Positions 1 through 9,717 of a stretch of 64,000 nucleotides of DNA are shown here, piece by piece. The notes beneath the pieces were generated by a model that had not been told where the DNA came from, did no database searches, and saw nothing but the letters and a program-made list of their open reading frames with translations. The stretch is from the NCBI GenBank assembly GCA_947488625.1, contig CANKZR010000001.1, positions 1,736,001 to 1,800,000 of the forward strand, given 5' to 3'. The translations under genes and the position numbers were made by a program. Each line of letters starts with the position of its first letter. The first letter of the stretch is position 1. Origin of the DNA: an uncultured Sphingomonadaceae bacterium. Lineage in GTDB: Bacteria; Pseudomonadota; Alphaproteobacteria; Sphingomonadales; Sphingomonadaceae.

Positions 1-926
1 GTACTGCTGGTGTCGACCGAATTACCGGCAAACTGCGTGATGGTCAGCGGCAAGAGCAAGAGCGAGCTGGCGAAAATCGGCGGAATAACGCCTGCGGTGT
101 TCAGCTTGAGCGGCAAGTGCGAACGGTCTGCCTGCATCCCGCCGCGCTGCGTCGCTCGCTTCGGATATTGTATCAACAGTCGCCGCTGCGCACGCTCGAA
201 GAAACAGATTACGAGGATCAGCACGACCACCATTACGATCAAGCCACCGATCAGCACCCCGCTGATGGAGCCGGTACGACCGCCTTCGAAAAGGTTGGCA
301 GTGAACGTCGGGAACTGGGCAACGATGCCCGCCATGATAATGAGCGATACGCCGTTACCGATGCCGCGTGCGGTGATCTGCTCACCCAGCCACAGCAAGA
401 ACATTGTGCCACCGACAAGATTGATCACGGCCACGATGCGGAACATGGGGCCCGGATCGACCACAGCCTGAAGCCCGCTTTGTGCGCCGTAAGCCTCGAG
501 GCCCGAGGCCAGGAACCAACCCTGAATCGCGCACAGGAATACCGTGCCATAGCGCGTGTACTGGTTCAGCTTCTTGCGCCCGGCCTCGCCTTCCTTCTTC
601 AGCGCCATCAGGCTGGGGTGCAGCGACGCAGCAAGCTGAATGACGATGGAGGCGGTAATGTAGGGCATGACGCCCAGCGCAATCAGGCTCATCCGCTCCA
701 GCGAACCGCCGGAGAACATGTTGAACATGTCGAGGATGCCGCCGCGCGTTTGGTCGTAAAGCGTTTCAAGGATCAGCGGATTGACGCCTGGAAGCGGCAC
801 GAAGCTGAGGAAACGGAAAACGATCAACGCACCGATGGTAAACCAGATGCGCTGCTTGAGCTCGGTGGCCTTGCTGAAGTTCGAAAAGCTCAGCGAGCTA
901 GCAATATTGTCGGCGCGAGATGCCAT
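1..926 (-). CDS. secY: Protein translocase subunit SecY (partial, N-terminal two thirds)
   Basis: SecY forms the membrane pore of the Sec translocon with SecE and SecG. About 309 residues are visible, beginning MASRADNIASSLSFSNFSKA, and the frame runs open off the left edge; a full SecY is about 450 residues. Family landmarks include FVPLPGVN after the first helix, the plug-proximal MFNMFSGGSLERMS stretch, and the ITARGIGNGVSLIIMAGI segment. Several hydrophobic helices are evident. It is the last visible gene of the spc block, 104 nt after rplO, which is the usual order. Confident. Confidence 0.97.
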   Translation of the reverse strand, partial: MASRADNIASSLSFSNFSKATELKQRIWFTIGALIVFRFLSFVPLPGVNPLILETLYDQTRGGILDMFNMFSGGSLERMSLIALGVMPYITASIVIQLAASLHPSLMALKKEGEAGRKKLNQYTRYGTVFLCAIQGWFLASGLEAYGAQSGLQAVVDPGPMFRIVAVINLVGGTMFLLWLGEQITARGIGNGVSLIIMAGIVAQFPTFTANLFEGGRTGSISGVLIGGLIVMVVVLILVICFFERAQRRLLIQYPKRATQRGGMQADRSHLPLKLNTAGVIPPIFASSLLLLPLTITQFAGNSVDTSS

Positions 927-1030
927 GAGAAGTATCTAAATCCTGGTAATTCCGCCGGTCCCTCCCGGCTCAGGAAGGCTAGATAGGGACGCGCGGGCCC
1001 GTTGTCGAACCCGCGCGTGCCGTTATCCGA

Positions 1031-1567
1031 TTATTTGGCGCTCTTGGCGGCCGTGTTGGCCTCACGACGAGCAGCCTTTTTCTCGTGCTCGGGCTTGCCC
1101 GGATCGATTACATCGACCTTGCCACCGGCCTTTTCGACGGCGGCAACGGCACCCTTGGAAGCGCCCGCAACATTGAATGTCAACTTGGACGAAATTTCGC
1201 CCTTCGCCAGCAGACGTACGCCGTCCTTGCCCCCGCGAGCCACACCGGCAGCCTTCAGCGCGGCGTGATCGATAGTTGACTTGGAATCGAGCTTGCCGTT
1301 GTCGACCAGCTTTTGAACCATGCCGATGTTCACTTCGGCGTAGTCCTTGCCGAACGGATTGTTGAAGCCGCGCTTCGGCAGACGCATGTGAAGGGGCATC
1401 TGGCCGCCTTCGAAGCCCTTTACGGCAACGCCCGAACGGCTCTTCTGGCCCTTCTGACCACGACCTGCCGTCTTGCCTTTGCCCGAGCCGATGCCGCGGC
1501 CTACGCGGATACGCTCTTTACGGGCGCCTTCGTTGTCACGGATTTCGTTAAGTTTCATAGTCTGCAC
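1031..1567 (-). CDS. rplO: 50S ribosomal protein L15
   Basis: L15 is a late-assembling 23S-binding protein of the large subunit. The 178-aa product starts [12 protein letters not shown] after a two-residue upstream option (MQT), and has the glycine/lysine-rich [23 protein letters not shown]-terminal tail typical of L15, followed by the [15 protein letters not shown] signature. The C-terminus is extended by a lysine/alanine-rich tail ([14 protein letters not shown]), making it longer than the E. coli protein at 144 aa. It lies between rpmD and secY. The methionine at 1558 (MKLNEI) is the more usual start. Confidence 0.97.
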   Translation of the reverse strand: MQTMKLNEIRDNEGARKERIRVGRGIGSGKGKTAGRGQKGQKSRSGVAVKGFEGGQMPLHMRLPKRGFNNPFGKDYAEVNIGMVQKLVDNGKLDSKSTIDHAALKAAGVARGGKDGVRLLAKGEISSKLTFNVAGASKGAVAAVEKAGGKVDVIDPGKPEHEKKAARREANTAAKSAK

Positions 1568-1660
1568 TCGCTTTCGCTTTGTTCGCGCTGTTAAAATGGA
1601 AGCGGCCCGCTACGCGAGCGGGCCACCACCGTCAAATTGTTTTGCCTTTCGCGGCGGGCC

Positions 1661-1840
1661 TTAGCCCTCCACGATCTCCACAAGATGCGGGACTTTCGCC
1701 ACCGCGCCGCGAACTTCAGGCGTATCCTGACGCTCGACGACCTTGTGCATCTTGTTGAGACCAAGACCGATGAGGATCTTGCGCTGGCTTTCGGGCCGAC
1801 GGATCGGCGAACCGATCTGCTTGATCTTGATGGTAGCCAT
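1661..1840 (-). CDS. rpmD: 50S ribosomal protein L30
   Basis: This 59-aa gene begins [20 protein letters not shown] and ends with LVEIVEG. The [12 protein letters not shown] and [10 protein letters not shown] motifs are those of bacterial L30, a small 23S rRNA-binding protein. The start is 5 nt downstream of the rpsE stop codon, and rplO follows after 93 nt. Position in the S5-L30-L15-SecY order supports the call. Confidence 0.96.
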   Translation of the reverse strand: MATIKIKQIGSPIRRPESQRKILIGLGLNKMHKVVERQDTPEVRGAVAKVPHLVEIVEG

Positions 1841-1845
1841 CTATC

Positions 1846-2649
1846 TTACTCCGTGATCGCTTCAGCTTCGGCCTGGGCCTCGGCTTCGCTCACCTGGCCG
1901 CCACGACCCAACAGGTCTGCAACCTTCTTGCCGCGACGCTGCGCAACCGACTTCGGCGAAGACTGGTTGGTCAGGCCGTCGAAAGTGGCGCGGATCATGT
2001 TGTAGGGGTTGGATGTGCCGACCGACTTGGTCACAACGTCGGAAACACCCAGCGCCTCGAACACGGCACGCATCGGACCACCAGCGATGATGCCGGTACC
2101 CGCAGGTGCCGAACGCACGACGACCCGGCCGGCACCGAAGTGACCCTTGCCGTCGTGATGGAGAGTACGACCCTCCTTCAGCGGTACGCGGATCATCTTC
2201 TTCTTGGCAGCAGCCGTCGCCTTGTTGATGGCTTCAGGAACTTCGCGGGCCTTGCCGTGGCCAAAGCCTACGCGGCCCTTGCCGTCACCCACCACGACCA
2301 GCGCGGCGAAACCGAAGCGCTTACCGCCCTTCACCACCTTGGCGACGCGGTTGATATGGACGAGCTTTTCGATCAGCTCCTCGCCATCGTCATCGCCACC
2401 GCGACCACCACGACGATCGTCACGACCACCACGGCCACGGCCACGATTGTTGTCACGTCCGCCTCCGGGACCGCCACGACCGCGACCACCGCCGCCGCGA
2501 TTGTTGTCACGGGTGCGTGCCTGGCCATCGTCGGCCTGGGCCGGCGACTGGTTTTCCGCGGCTTCCGTGGTTGCCATGGTCGGCGTCGGGGTCGAACCCT
2601 CGTTCGTGACCTTGGTTTCTTCGTTGTTGTTGGTTTCGTCAGCCATCAT
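1846..2649 (-). CDS. rpsE: 30S ribosomal protein S5 with RGG-rich N-terminal extension
   Basis: S5 helps maintain decoding accuracy and mRNA helicase activity at the ribosomal entry site. The canonical S5 core begins around residue 90 ([19 protein letters not shown]) and includes the [10 protein letters not shown] and [11 protein letters not shown] regions. Residues 1-88 are an additional, low-complexity segment: a Thr/Glu/Asn-rich stretch, then several Arg-Gly-Gly repeats between about 45 and 85. The 267-aa total is well above the 166 aa of E. coli S5. The start overlaps the rplR stop (TGATGATG), and a second ATG at 2646 is equally possible. The extension is likely disordered and RNA-binding; that is inference. 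Confidence 0.96.
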   Translation of the reverse strand: MMADETNNNEETKVTNEGSTPTPTMATTEAAENQSPAQADDGQARTRDNNRGGGGRGRGGPGGGRDNNRGRGRGGRDDRRGGRGGDDDGEELIEKLVHINRVAKVVKGGKRFGFAALVVVGDGKGRVGFGHGKAREVPEAINKATAAAKKKMIRVPLKEGRTLHHDGKGHFGAGRVVVRSAPAGTGIIAGGPMRAVFEALGVSDVVTKSVGTSNPYNMIRATFDGLTNQSSPKSVAQRRGKKVADLLGRGGQVSEAEAQAEAEAITE

Positions 2650-2993
2650 CAGAACTCCAGCCCGCCTTCGCGTGCGGCATCGGCCAGCGCCTTGACGCGG
2701 CCATGGTACAGGAACCCGCCGCGATCGAACACGACAGTCGTCACGCCAGCCTTCTTGGCGGCTTCGGCGATATCGCTGCCAACCTTCTTGGCGGCATCGA
2801 CGTTCGCACCCGAACCATCGGCGCCCAGCGTGCTGGCGGCGGCGACAGTGCGGCCATCGGAATCATCGATGATCTGCGCGTAGATATGCTGGCCGGTGCG
2901 GTGAACGGACAAACGGGGCTTGTCGCCCGAACGCTTGCGGAGCGCAGTGCGCACGCGGCGACGGCGACGTTCAAAGAGGGAGAGCTTTGCCAT
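2649..2993 (-). CDS. rplR: 50S ribosomal protein L18
   Basis: L18 binds 5S rRNA and links it to the 50S central protuberance. The 114-aa product has the [20 protein letters not shown] signature and the C-terminal [20 protein letters not shown] motif characteristic of L18, at the usual family length. It overlaps the rpsE start and lies 1 nt after rplF. Confidence 0.97.
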   Translation of the reverse strand: MAKLSLFERRRRRVRTALRKRSGDKPRLSVHRTGQHIYAQIIDDSDGRTVAAASTLGADGSGANVDAAKKVGSDIAEAAKKAGVTTVVFDRGGFLYHGRVKALADAAREGGLEF

Positions 2994-2994
2994 C

Positions 2995-3528
2995 TTACTT
3001 CTTCTTCCCTTCCTTGCGGAAGATATACTCGCCGCGATACTTCACACCCTTGCCCTTGTACGGCTCGGGCTTGCGCCATTCGCGGATCTCGGCAGCGAAC
3101 TGCCCAACCTTCTGCTTGTCGATGCCCGAAATCTCGACAGTGGTCTGATCGGGCGTCTTGACGTCGATACCTTCAGGTACGTCCAGATCGACATCGTGGC
3201 TGAAACCGAGCTGAAGCTTCAGCTTCTTGCCCTGCGCCTGCGCACGATAACCAACGCCGTTGATCTCAAGCACCTTGGTGAAACCCTCCGTCACACCGTC
3301 AACCAGGTTCTGAACGAGCGTGCGGTGCATGCCCCAGAACTGACGCGCTTTCTGCGTCTTGTTGATCGGGTTGACTTGGATTTCCTCGCCCTCGATCTTG
3401 TATTCGATCAGGTCGAGCATGGTCATGGATAGCTCGCCCTTGGGACCTTTAACGGTCAGGGTCTTGCCTTCGGTTTTGGCGGTCACTCCGCTGGGAAGCG
3501 CCACCGGCCGTTTGCCAATGCGGCTCAT
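2995..3528 (-). CDS. rplF: 50S ribosomal protein L6
   Basis: L6 lies near the factor-binding site of the 50S subunit. The product is 177 aa, starting [15 protein letters not shown], with two duplicated L6 folds and the C-terminal [16 protein letters not shown] motif diagnostic of the family. The start codon overlaps the last base of the rpsH stop, and rplR follows after 1 nt, so the genes are probably translationally coupled. Confidence 0.98.
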   Translation of the reverse strand: MSRIGKRPVALPSGVTAKTEGKTLTVKGPKGELSMTMLDLIEYKIEGEEIQVNPINKTQKARQFWGMHRTLVQNLVDGVTEGFTKVLEINGVGYRAQAQGKKLKLQLGFSHDVDLDVPEGIDVKTPDQTTVEISGIDKQKVGQFAAEIREWRKPEPYKGKGVKYRGEYIFRKEGKKK

Positions 3529-3923
3529 CAGAATACCTCCGCCAGCACTTCGCCGCCGACGTTTTCGTTGCGCGCTTCGTTGTCCGAAAGCACGCCCTTC
3601 GGCGTCGAGACGATGGTGATGCCAAGGCCGTTGCGCACTGCCGGAAGCTCTTTCGAGCCCGAATAGATGCGACGGCCTGGCTTGGAGACGCGGGCGACAT
3701 GCTTGATCGCAGGTTCGCCTTCGAAATATTTCAGTTCGATACGCAGCGCAGGGTGCTTGCCGCTCGCGTCCTCGGAATAGCCACGGATGTAGCCTTCTCG
3801 CTGGAGAACTTCGAGCACGTTCGCACGCAGCTTGGAAGCGGGCGAAAGGACAGAATCCTTCTTCGCCTGCTGGCCGTTGCGGATGCGGGTGAGCATATCA
3901 CCCAAGGGATCGGTCATAGCCAT
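3528..3923 (-). CDS. rpsH: 30S ribosomal protein S8
   Basis: S8 is a primary 16S rRNA binding protein and, in E. coli, represses the spc operon. The 131-aa protein begins [18 protein letters not shown] and ends with the [13 protein letters not shown] and [11 protein letters not shown] stretches typical of S8. It lies 11 nt after rpsN. Whether S8 autoregulates here cannot be told from the sequence. Confidence 0.98.
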   Translation of the reverse strand: MAMTDPLGDMLTRIRNGQQAKKDSVLSPASKLRANVLEVLQREGYIRGYSEDASGKHPALRIELKYFEGEPAIKHVARVSKPGRRIYSGSKELPAVRNGLGITIVSTPKGVLSDNEARNENVGGEVLAEVF

Positions 3924-3934
3924 TCGTCAGGTCC

Positions 3935-4240
3935 TCACCAGCTCGACTTGGTCACGCCCGGAATCAGACCTTTGTTGGCCAGGTTCCGGAGTTCGATGCG
4001 GTTAAGCCCGAACTTGCGGTAGTAGCCGCGCGGGCGGCCGGTGGTGGTGCAACGGTTGCGCACACGGGTGGGGTTCGCATTACGCGGAAGTTCGGCCATC
4101 TTCAGGCGGGCCATGAGACGCTCTGTGTCGTCGAGCGACTCATCGTCGGCAATCGCCTTCAGCTTTTCGTACTTCACTGCGTACTTCTGAACGAGCTTCT
4201 TGCGCTTCTCGTTCTTGTTGATGGAACTCAGTTTCGCCAT
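3935..4240 (-). CDS. rpsN: 30S ribosomal protein S14
   Basis: S14 is needed for assembly of the 30S head. The 101-aa product is the long, zinc-independent form: it lacks the CxxC-CxxC zinc ribbon and ends with the conserved [20 protein letters not shown] region and [15 protein letters not shown]. It lies between rplE (43-nt gap) and rpsH in the standard spc order. Confidence 0.98.
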   Translation of the reverse strand: MAKLSSINKNEKRKKLVQKYAVKYEKLKAIADDESLDDTERLMARLKMAELPRNANPTRVRNRCTTTGRPRGYYRKFGLNRIELRNLANKGLIPGVTKSSW

Positions 4241-4283
4241 TGGACTTAAGCTCTCTCTTGCTTTCTCAGGTCAGGGAAACGGA

Positions 4284-4862
4284 TCACGCCGCTTCCTTGT
4301 CTTCGGCCTCTTCAGCCGGGAACGGGAAACCGAACAGTTTGAGGAGCTCACGCGCCTCTTCGTCGGTCTTGGCGGTGGTGGTGACGATGATGTCCATGCC
4401 ACGCACCTTCTCGATCTTGTCGTAGCTGATCTCGGGGAAGATGATCTGCTCCTTGATGCCCATGGCATAGTTGCCATTGCCATCGAACGACTTGGGATTG
4501 ACCCCGCGGAAGTCGCGAATACGCGGCATCGCGATGGTCACCAGGCGATCGAGGAATTCGTACATGCGGTCACGGCGCAGGTTTACCTTGCAGCCGATCG
4601 GCATACCGTCGCGCAGCTTGAACTGAGCGATGGACTTCTTGGCTTTCGTGATCACGGGCTTCTGGCCAGCGATACGTTCCATTTCCTCGGCAGCGGTTTG
4701 GACTTTCTTCTTGTCCTGGCTCGCTTCGCCAACGCCCATGTTCAACGTGATCTTCTCAAGGCGAGGAACCTCCATGTGGTTCTTGTAACCGAACTTCTCG
4801 GTCATCGCCTTGACGATCTCGTCGCTGTACTTCTTCTTCAGACGAGGTGTGTACTCAGCCAT
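4284..4862 (-). CDS. rplE: 50S ribosomal protein L5
   Basis: L5 binds 5S rRNA and contacts the P-site tRNA. The protein is 192 aa from [17 protein letters not shown], with the L5 signature around [18 protein letters not shown] and the [19 protein letters not shown] region. An upstream in-frame ATG at 5000 would add 46 residues lying inside rplX, so the start at 4862 is chosen; this gives an 8-nt overlap with rplX. A short acidic tail ([10 protein letters not shown]) ends the protein. Confidence 0.97.
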   Translation of the reverse strand: MAEYTPRLKKKYSDEIVKAMTEKFGYKNHMEVPRLEKITLNMGVGEASQDKKKVQTAAEEMERIAGQKPVITKAKKSIAQFKLRDGMPIGCKVNLRRDRMYEFLDRLVTIAMPRIRDFRGVNPKSFDGNGNYAMGIKEQIIFPEISYDKIEKVRGMDIIVTTTAKTDEEARELLKLFGFPFPAEEAEDKEAA

Positions 4863-5175
4863 CAATCGTCTCCCCGGACTTGACGGCAACGCGCACCTTC
4901 TTCCCGTCCTTTTCTTCGAAACGGACCCGGGTGGGCTTGCCATCCTTGGGATCGGCAACAGCGACCTTGGAGATCGCCATCGGAGCGGGCATGCGGTCAA
5001 TGCCGCCCTGCGGATTAGCCTGCGAAGGCTTGCGGTGACGGGTCATCACGTTGACGCCCTCGACCAGGACCTTGCCATCTTTCGGCATGACCTGCTGGAC
5101 GGTGCCGGTCTGGCCCTTGTCCTTACCCGAGAGCACGACAACGGTGTCGCCCTTCTTGATCTTAGCAGAAGCCAT
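4855..5175 (-). CDS. rplX: 50S ribosomal protein L24
   Basis: L24 initiates 50S assembly by binding near the 5' end of 23S rRNA. The 106-aa product contains the KOW motif ([20 protein letters not shown]) at residues 7-26 and the [15 protein letters not shown] segment typical of the family. It overlaps rplN by one base upstream and rplE by 8 nt downstream. Confidence 0.97.
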   Translation of the reverse strand: MASAKIKKGDTVVVLSGKDKGQTGTVQQVMPKDGKVLVEGVNVMTRHRKPSQANPQGGIDRMPAPMAISKVAVADPKDGKPTRVRFEEKDGKKVRVAVKSGETIDG

Positions 5176-5543
5176 CAGATCACCTCCGGTGCGAGCGAAA
5201 TGATCTTCATGAAGCCCCGGCCGCGCAGTTCGCGGACCACAGGGCCGAAGATACGGGTGCCGATCGGCTCTTCCTGCTTGTTAACCAGGACTGCGGCGTT
5301 GCTGTCGAAGCGGATCACGCTACCGTCGGGACGACGAACGTCCTTGCGGGTACGTACGATCACCGCACGGTGCACGTCGCCCTTCTTGACGCGGGCGCGT
5401 GGCTGGGCTTCCTTCACGGAAACCACGATCACATCACCGACAGACGCGGTACGGCGCTTCGAGCCACCCAGTACTTTGATGCACTGGACGCGCTTGGCGC
5501 CGCTGTTGTCCGCGACGTCGAGATTGGATTGCATCTGGATCAT
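5175..5543 (-). CDS. rplN: 50S ribosomal protein L14
   Basis: L14 forms inter-subunit bridges and binds L19. The 122-aa length and the sequence ([20 protein letters not shown], then [20 protein letters not shown]) match bacterial L14 from end to end. Its stop overlaps the rplX start by one base. A 58-nt gap separates it from rpsQ. Confidence 0.98.
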   Translation of the reverse strand: MIQMQSNLDVADNSGAKRVQCIKVLGGSKRRTASVGDVIVVSVKEAQPRARVKKGDVHRAVIVRTRKDVRRPDGSVIRFDSNAAVLVNKQEEPIGTRIFGPVVRELRGRGFMKIISLAPEVI

Positions 5544-5601
5544 CGATCCGGTTCCTTCTCAATTGGCTTGCCGAAACCAGTCCGGCAGTTCCTAACGTCT
5601 G

Positions 5602-5904
5602 TTACTCTGCGCCACCGGGGGTAGCTTCGGCGACATCGAGGTCGGCCTCCACTTCGGTGCCACGGCTGGCGACGAGACGGTCTTTTACCGCCCAGGTCTT
5701 GGTCTTGGAGATCGGCTTCGTCTCCTCGATGCGAACCTTGTCGCCAGTGACGAATTCGTTCTTCTCGTCGTGAGCGTGATACTTCTTCGAACGCTTGATG
5801 ATCTTCCCGTACAACGGGTGCTTCACACGGCGTTCGACCAGCACGGTCACGGTCTTGTCGGTCTTGTCGGAGGTGACAGTCCCGGTCAGGATACGCTTGG
5901 GCAT
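5602..5904 (-). CDS. rpsQ: 30S ribosomal protein S17
   Basis: S17 is an OB-fold 16S-binding protein. The 100-aa product starts [20 protein letters not shown] and has the [20 protein letters not shown] and [16 protein letters not shown] motifs. The final 20 or so residues ([17 protein letters not shown]) are an acidic tail not found in the 84-aa E. coli protein. It follows rpmC by 10 nt. Confidence 0.97.
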   Translation of the reverse strand: MPKRILTGTVTSDKTDKTVTVLVERRVKHPLYGKIIKRSKKYHAHDEKNEFVTGDKVRIEETKPISKTKTWAVKDRLVASRGTEVEADLDVAEATPGGAE

Positions 5905-5914
5905 TGTCTACTCC

Positions 5915-6145
5915 TTACGCTTTCGCTGCTTCGGATTGAGCGCTCTTGGCGCGCTCGCTCTGAAGCGTCTTGATGCGCGCGATCTGGCGACGGACTTCCT
6001 TCACACGGGCCGGACCTTCCAATTGGTTGGTCGCGGCTTGGAAGCGCAGGTTGAACTGCTCTTTCTTGAGCATAGTCAGCGCTTCGGAAAGCTGGTCGTC
6101 GGTCTTGGTGCGCAGATCTTCGGTGTTGCTCTTGTCGGCCATCAT
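5915..6145 (-). CDS. rpmC: 50S ribosomal protein L29
   Basis: L29 sits at the polypeptide exit tunnel next to L23, near the trigger factor and SRP docking site. The 76-aa protein has the two-helix L29 pattern: [20 protein letters not shown], then [20 protein letters not shown] and [16 protein letters not shown]. The start overlaps the rplP stop; the ATG doublet leaves the exact start (6145 or 6142) open. Confidence 0.96.
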   Translation of the reverse strand: MMADKSNTEDLRTKTDDQLSEALTMLKKEQFNLRFQAATNQLEGPARVKEVRRQIARIKTLQSERAKSAQSEAAKA

Positions 6146-6576
6146 TCGCCTCCCAGGTGCGAGGTGTCGCCGAAACGTGCGATAACCTTCGTCTTGATCG
6201 GCAGCTTCATGGCAGCGCGTTCGAAAGCGCGGGCGGCCACGGGACCGGGTACACCGTCGAGCTCGAACAGAATCCGGCCAGGCTTTACGCGAGCGGCCCA
6301 GAATTCGACCGAGCCCTTGCCCTTACCCTGACGAACCTCGGCGGGCTTCTTCGAAACCGGCACGTCGGGGAAGACGCGAATCCAGAGACGACCCTGACGC
6401 TTCATGGCACGGGTAATTGCACGACGCGCAGCTTCGATCTGGCGGGCGGTGATACGTTCCGGCTCAAGGGCTTTCAGACCGTAGGCGCCGAAGTTCAGCG
6501 TGGTGCCGCCCTTGGCCTTGCCGTGGATCTTGCCCTTGAAGGCTTTCCGGTACTTGGTTTTTTTCGGTTGCAGCAT
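6142..6576 (-). CDS. rplP: 50S ribosomal protein L16
   Basis: L16 helps organise the A-site region of the 50S subunit. The 144-aa protein begins [20 protein letters not shown] and carries the conserved [20 protein letters not shown] and [16 protein letters not shown] motifs followed by the [12 protein letters not shown] segment. It is flanked by rpsC (11-nt gap) and rpmC (overlap). Confidence 0.98.
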   Translation of the reverse strand: MLQPKKTKYRKAFKGKIHGKAKGGTTLNFGAYGLKALEPERITARQIEAARRAITRAMKRQGRLWIRVFPDVPVSKKPAEVRQGKGKGSVEFWAARVKPGRILFELDGVPGPVAARAFERAAMKLPIKTKVIARFGDTSHLGGE

Positions 6577-6587
6577 GGTTCTCTACC

Positions 6588-7283
6588 TCAACGAGCCGGA
6601 CGGACGCCGGACGTCTGCGATTCCATCATCAAACGATCCTGCGAGGTCGGGTCGTGCCCCAGGATCTCGCCCTTGAAGACCCACACCTTGATGCCGATGA
6701 TGCCATAAGCGGTCAGCGCCTCGGCTTCGGCATAGTCGATGTTGGCGCGCAGCGTGTGCAGCGGCACCCGGCCTTCGCGATACTGTTCGACGCGAGCGAT
6801 TTCGGCACCGCCAAGACGGCCGCCGCACATGATCTTGATGCCCTCGGCACCAAGACGCATGGCCGACTGCATCGCGCGCTTCATGGCACGACGGAAGGCA
6901 ACGCGGCGGATCAGCTGATCGGCAATGCCCTGAGCGACAAGCTTGGCGTCGATTTCCGGCTTGCGGATCTCGACAATGTTTAGCTTTACTTCGCTGTCGG
7001 TCATCGTGGCCAGCTTGGCGCGAAGCTTCTCGATGTCAGCGCCCTTCTTGCCGATGATGACGCCGGGACGCGCAGCATAGATCGATACGCGGCACAGTTT
7101 GGCCGGACGCTCGATCACAACCTTCGAGATCGCTGCCTGCGGCAGGCTCGAAATGATGTGCTTGCGAATCTCGATGTCTTCCTTGAGCAGCTTGGCATAG
7201 TCGCCACCTTCGGCGTACCAGCGGCTGTCCCAGGTGCGGTTGATCTGCAGGCGCAGACCGATCGGATTGCTCTTATGACCCAT
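6588..7283 (-). CDS. rpsC: 30S ribosomal protein S3
   Basis: S3 lines the mRNA entry channel and has an N-terminal KH domain. The 231-aa product starts [20 protein letters not shown]; the KH-type GxxG loop occurs in [16 protein letters not shown] (about 69-84), and the C-terminal domain has the [20 protein letters not shown] motif. It begins 1 nt after rplV ends. Confidence 0.98.
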   Translation of the reverse strand: MGHKSNPIGLRLQINRTWDSRWYAEGGDYAKLLKEDIEIRKHIISSLPQAAISKVVIERPAKLCRVSIYAARPGVIIGKKGADIEKLRAKLATMTDSEVKLNIVEIRKPEIDAKLVAQGIADQLIRRVAFRRAMKRAMQSAMRLGAEGIKIMCGGRLGGAEIARVEQYREGRVPLHTLRANIDYAEAEALTAYGIIGIKVWVFKGEILGHDPTSQDRLMMESQTSGVRPAR

Positions 7284-7284
7284 C

Positions 7285-7662
7285 TTACGCCTCTTCTGCT
7301 TCGCGAACGACGATCCGCAGCCGGCTGAACGGCTTCAGGATGCGCGTGGACTTGCCACGGCCGCGCGTTGCGAACCGCTTCATGGTGATCGACTTGCCGA
7401 CCGACGCTTCGGCGACGACGAGCGCGTCGACGTCGAGATCGTGGTTGTTCTCGGCATTGGCGATTGCCGATGCCAGAACCTTGGACGCATCCCGTGCCAT
7501 CGCACGCTTGGAGAAAGAGAGGATGTTCATCGCCTCTTCCACCTTCTTGCCGCGGATCAGGGCGGCGACGAGGTTCAGCTTCTGGGCCGAGCCACGAATG
7601 GTCGTGCCCACAGCCAGCGCCTCGTTTTCCGCCACGCGGCGGGGAGCCTTAGCCTTAGCCAT
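7285..7662 (-). CDS. rplV: 50S ribosomal protein L22
   Basis: L22 has a beta-hairpin that lines the exit tunnel and is a site of macrolide resistance mutations. The 125-aa protein contains the [20 protein letters not shown] core and the [20 protein letters not shown] hairpin region. The start codon overlaps the rpsS stop by one base. Confidence 0.97.
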   Translation of the reverse strand: MAKAKAPRRVAENEALAVGTTIRGSAQKLNLVAALIRGKKVEEAMNILSFSKRAMARDASKVLASAIANAENNHDLDVDALVVAEASVGKSITMKRFATRGRGKSTRILKPFSRLRIVVREAEEA

Positions 7663-7937
7663 TATCGCTTACCCTTCTTGTCGGCAGCGTGACCCGGGAA
7701 GCTGCGCGTGGGCGCAAATTCACCAAGCTTGTGACCGACCATTTCCTCGTTGACCGAGACGGGCACGAACTTGTGCCCGTTGTAGACGTTGAACGTCAGG
7801 CCGACAAAATCGGGCAGGATCGTCGAACGGCGCGACCAGGTCTTGATCGGCTTGGTGTTGTTCGCTTCCTGCGCTTCCTGCGCCTTCTTGAGAAGGCTCA
7901 GCTCGACAAACGGACCTTTCCAGACGGAACGTGCCAT
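7662..7937 (-). CDS. rpsS: 30S ribosomal protein S19
   Basis: S19 binds the 30S head with S13. The 91-aa product begins [20 protein letters not shown] and contains the family signature region around [20 protein letters not shown] and [16 protein letters not shown]. Length is standard. It is 6 nt downstream of rplB. Confidence 0.98.
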   Translation of the reverse strand: MARSVWKGPFVELSLLKKAQEAQEANNTKPIKTWSRRSTILPDFVGLTFNVYNGHKFVPVSVNEEMVGHKLGEFAPTRSFPGHAADKKGKR

Positions 7938-7943
7938 GGTGCC

Positions 7944-8780
7944 TTACCTCTTCTTCTTCGCGTGACGCGAACGGATAATCATCTTGTCCGTCTGCTTGTT
8001 CTTACGGGTACGGGCACCCTTGGTAGGCTTGCCCCACGGAGTGACCGGATGACGACCACCGCTGGTGCGGCCTTCACCGCCGCCATGCGGGTGATCGACA
8101 GGGTTCTTGGCGACACCGCGCGTCAGAGGCTTGATGCCCATGTGACGACGACGACCTGCCTTGCCCAGGTTCTGGTTCTGGTTGTCGGGGTTCGAAACCG
8201 CGCCAACCGTACCCATGCAATCGGCGCGCAGGTAACGCTGCTCGCCGCTGTTGAGGCGCACGATCACCATACCGCGGTCACGACCGACCAGCTGCACATA
8301 GGTGCCTGCGGAACGGGCGATCTGTCCGCCCTTGCCCGGCTTCATCTCCACATTGTGAATGATGGTGCCGACCGGCATCTGACCCAGCAGCATGGCGTTA
8401 CCAGGCTTGGTGTCGACCTTCTCGCCAGCGACAACCTTGTCGCCAGGAGCAACACGGTTGGGAGCGATGATGTAGGACAGCTCGCCGTCCTCATACTTGA
8501 TCAGCGCGATGAAAGCCGTGCGGTTGGGATCGTATTCGATCCGCTCCACGGTTGCTTCCATATCCCACTTGCGACGCTTGAAGTCGATGAAGCGGTACTT
8601 CTGCTTGTTACCGCCACCCTTGCCGCGCGAGGTCACATGACCCTTGTTGTTACGGCCGCCGGTCTTGGTCAGGCCCTTGGACAAGGACTTGACCGGGCCA
8701 CCCTTGTGGAGACCGGTCTTGTCGACCAGGACGAGGCCACGGCGCGCCGGGCTTGTCGGTTTGTAGTTTTTCAGTGCCAT
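7944..8780 (-). CDS. rplB: 50S ribosomal protein L2
   Basis: L2 is required for subunit association and peptidyl-transferase centre integrity. The 278-aa protein starts [17 protein letters not shown], with the OB and SH3-like folds and the diagnostic C-terminal [20 protein letters not shown] motif. It lies 4 nt after rplW. Confidence 0.99.
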   Translation of the reverse strand: MALKNYKPTSPARRGLVLVDKTGLHKGGPVKSLSKGLTKTGGRNNKGHVTSRGKGGGNKQKYRFIDFKRRKWDMEATVERIEYDPNRTAFIALIKYEDGELSYIIAPNRVAPGDKVVAGEKVDTKPGNAMLLGQMPVGTIIHNVEMKPGKGGQIARSAGTYVQLVGRDRGMVIVRLNSGEQRYLRADCMGTVGAVSNPDNQNQNLGKAGRRRHMGIKPLTRGVAKNPVDHPHGGGEGRTSGGRHPVTPWGKPTKGARTRKNKQTDKMIIRSRHAKKKR

Positions 8781-8784
8781 CGGA

Positions 8785-9099
8785 TCAGCCCACGCCTTCG
8801 GTGATGTCGATCGGGTCCTGACCCTCGGCGAGGGTCACGATTGCCTTCTTCTCGTCGGAACGCTTGTAGGGCTTGCCCTTCCAGCGCTTGCTCTTGCCCT
8901 TCGAAACGATCGTGTTCACGTTCGCCACCTTGCGATCGAAGAGAGCCTCGATGGCCTCCTTGATCTGTGGCTTCGTCGCATCGTTCGCCACCTTGAACAC
9001 AACGGCATTGTGCTCGGAAAGAAGGGTTGCCTTCTCGGTGATATGCGGAGCGAGGATCACGTCGTAGTGACGGGCGTCGATATCTTGCTTCTTAGCCAT
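8785..9099 (-). CDS. rplW: 50S ribosomal protein L23
   Basis: L23 is the main exit-tunnel docking site for trigger factor and SRP. The chosen start, [20 protein letters not shown] at 9099, gives 104 aa and an 8-nt overlap with rplD; an upstream ATG at 9129 would add ten residues inside rplD. The [20 protein letters not shown] motif and the [20 protein letters not shown] loop are typical. Confidence 0.97.
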   Translation of the reverse strand: MAKKQDIDARHYDVILAPHITEKATLLSEHNAVVFKVANDATKPQIKEAIEALFDRKVANVNTIVSKGKSKRWKGKPYKRSDEKKAIVTLAEGQDPIDITEGVG

Positions 9100-9715
9100 T
9101 GAAACGCGCCTCCAGCTTCTCGACAGCATCCTTGGTAAGGACCAGCGTGTCGTGGTTGAGAATGTCGTAGACGTTGGCGCCTGCTGCCGGCATCACGTCG
9201 ATACCCGGCAGGTTGCCAGCTGCCTTGCGGAAGCCGTCGTTCACACTTTCACCGTCGATGATCAGAACCTTGCCGTTCCAGCCATTCTTGTCGAACTGGC
9301 CCTTGAGCGCCTTGGTCTTGGGATCGCTCAACTCAAGGCTATCGACGACGATCAGGCCGTCCTTTGCTTTGCTCGAAAGAGCCATCTTCAGGCCGAGCGC
9401 GCGGACCTTCTTATTCAGCTGCTGCTCGAAATCACGCTTGCGTGCGCCGTGAGCCTTACCACCACCGATGAAGATTGGAGCACCGCGGTTACCGTGGCGA
9501 GCGCCGCCGGACCCCTTCTGCTTACCCCATTTCTTGCCGGTACGGTTGACGTCCGAACGCTCACGCGTCGGGCGAGCCGTAGCGCGGCGGTTTTCCAACT
9601 GCCACGTAACAACGCGGTGCAGGATATCGGCGCGCGGCTCGACGCCGAAAACGGCATCATTGAGCTCTACGTCACCGGCGGCCTTGCCGTCGATTTTCTG
9701 GACCTTGACCTTCAC
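9092..9715 (-). CDS. rplD: 50S ribosomal protein L4
   Basis: L4 has an extended loop at the exit tunnel and in E. coli represses the S10 operon through its leader. The 207-aa protein includes the [20 protein letters not shown] loop (about 58-77) and the [20 protein letters not shown] region. Two nucleotides separate it from rplC. If the rpsJ leader hairpin in this window is regulatory, L4 would be the first candidate effector, by analogy only. Confidence 0.97.
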   Translation of the reverse strand: MKVKVQKIDGKAAGDVELNDAVFGVEPRADILHRVVTWQLENRRATARPTRERSDVNRTGKKWGKQKGSGGARHGNRGAPIFIGGGKAHGARKRDFEQQLNKKVRALGLKMALSSKAKDGLIVVDSLELSDPKTKALKGQFDKNGWNGKVLIIDGESVNDGFRKAAGNLPGIDVMPAAGANVYDILNHDTLVLTKDAVEKLEARFNG

Positions 9716-9717
9716 GA

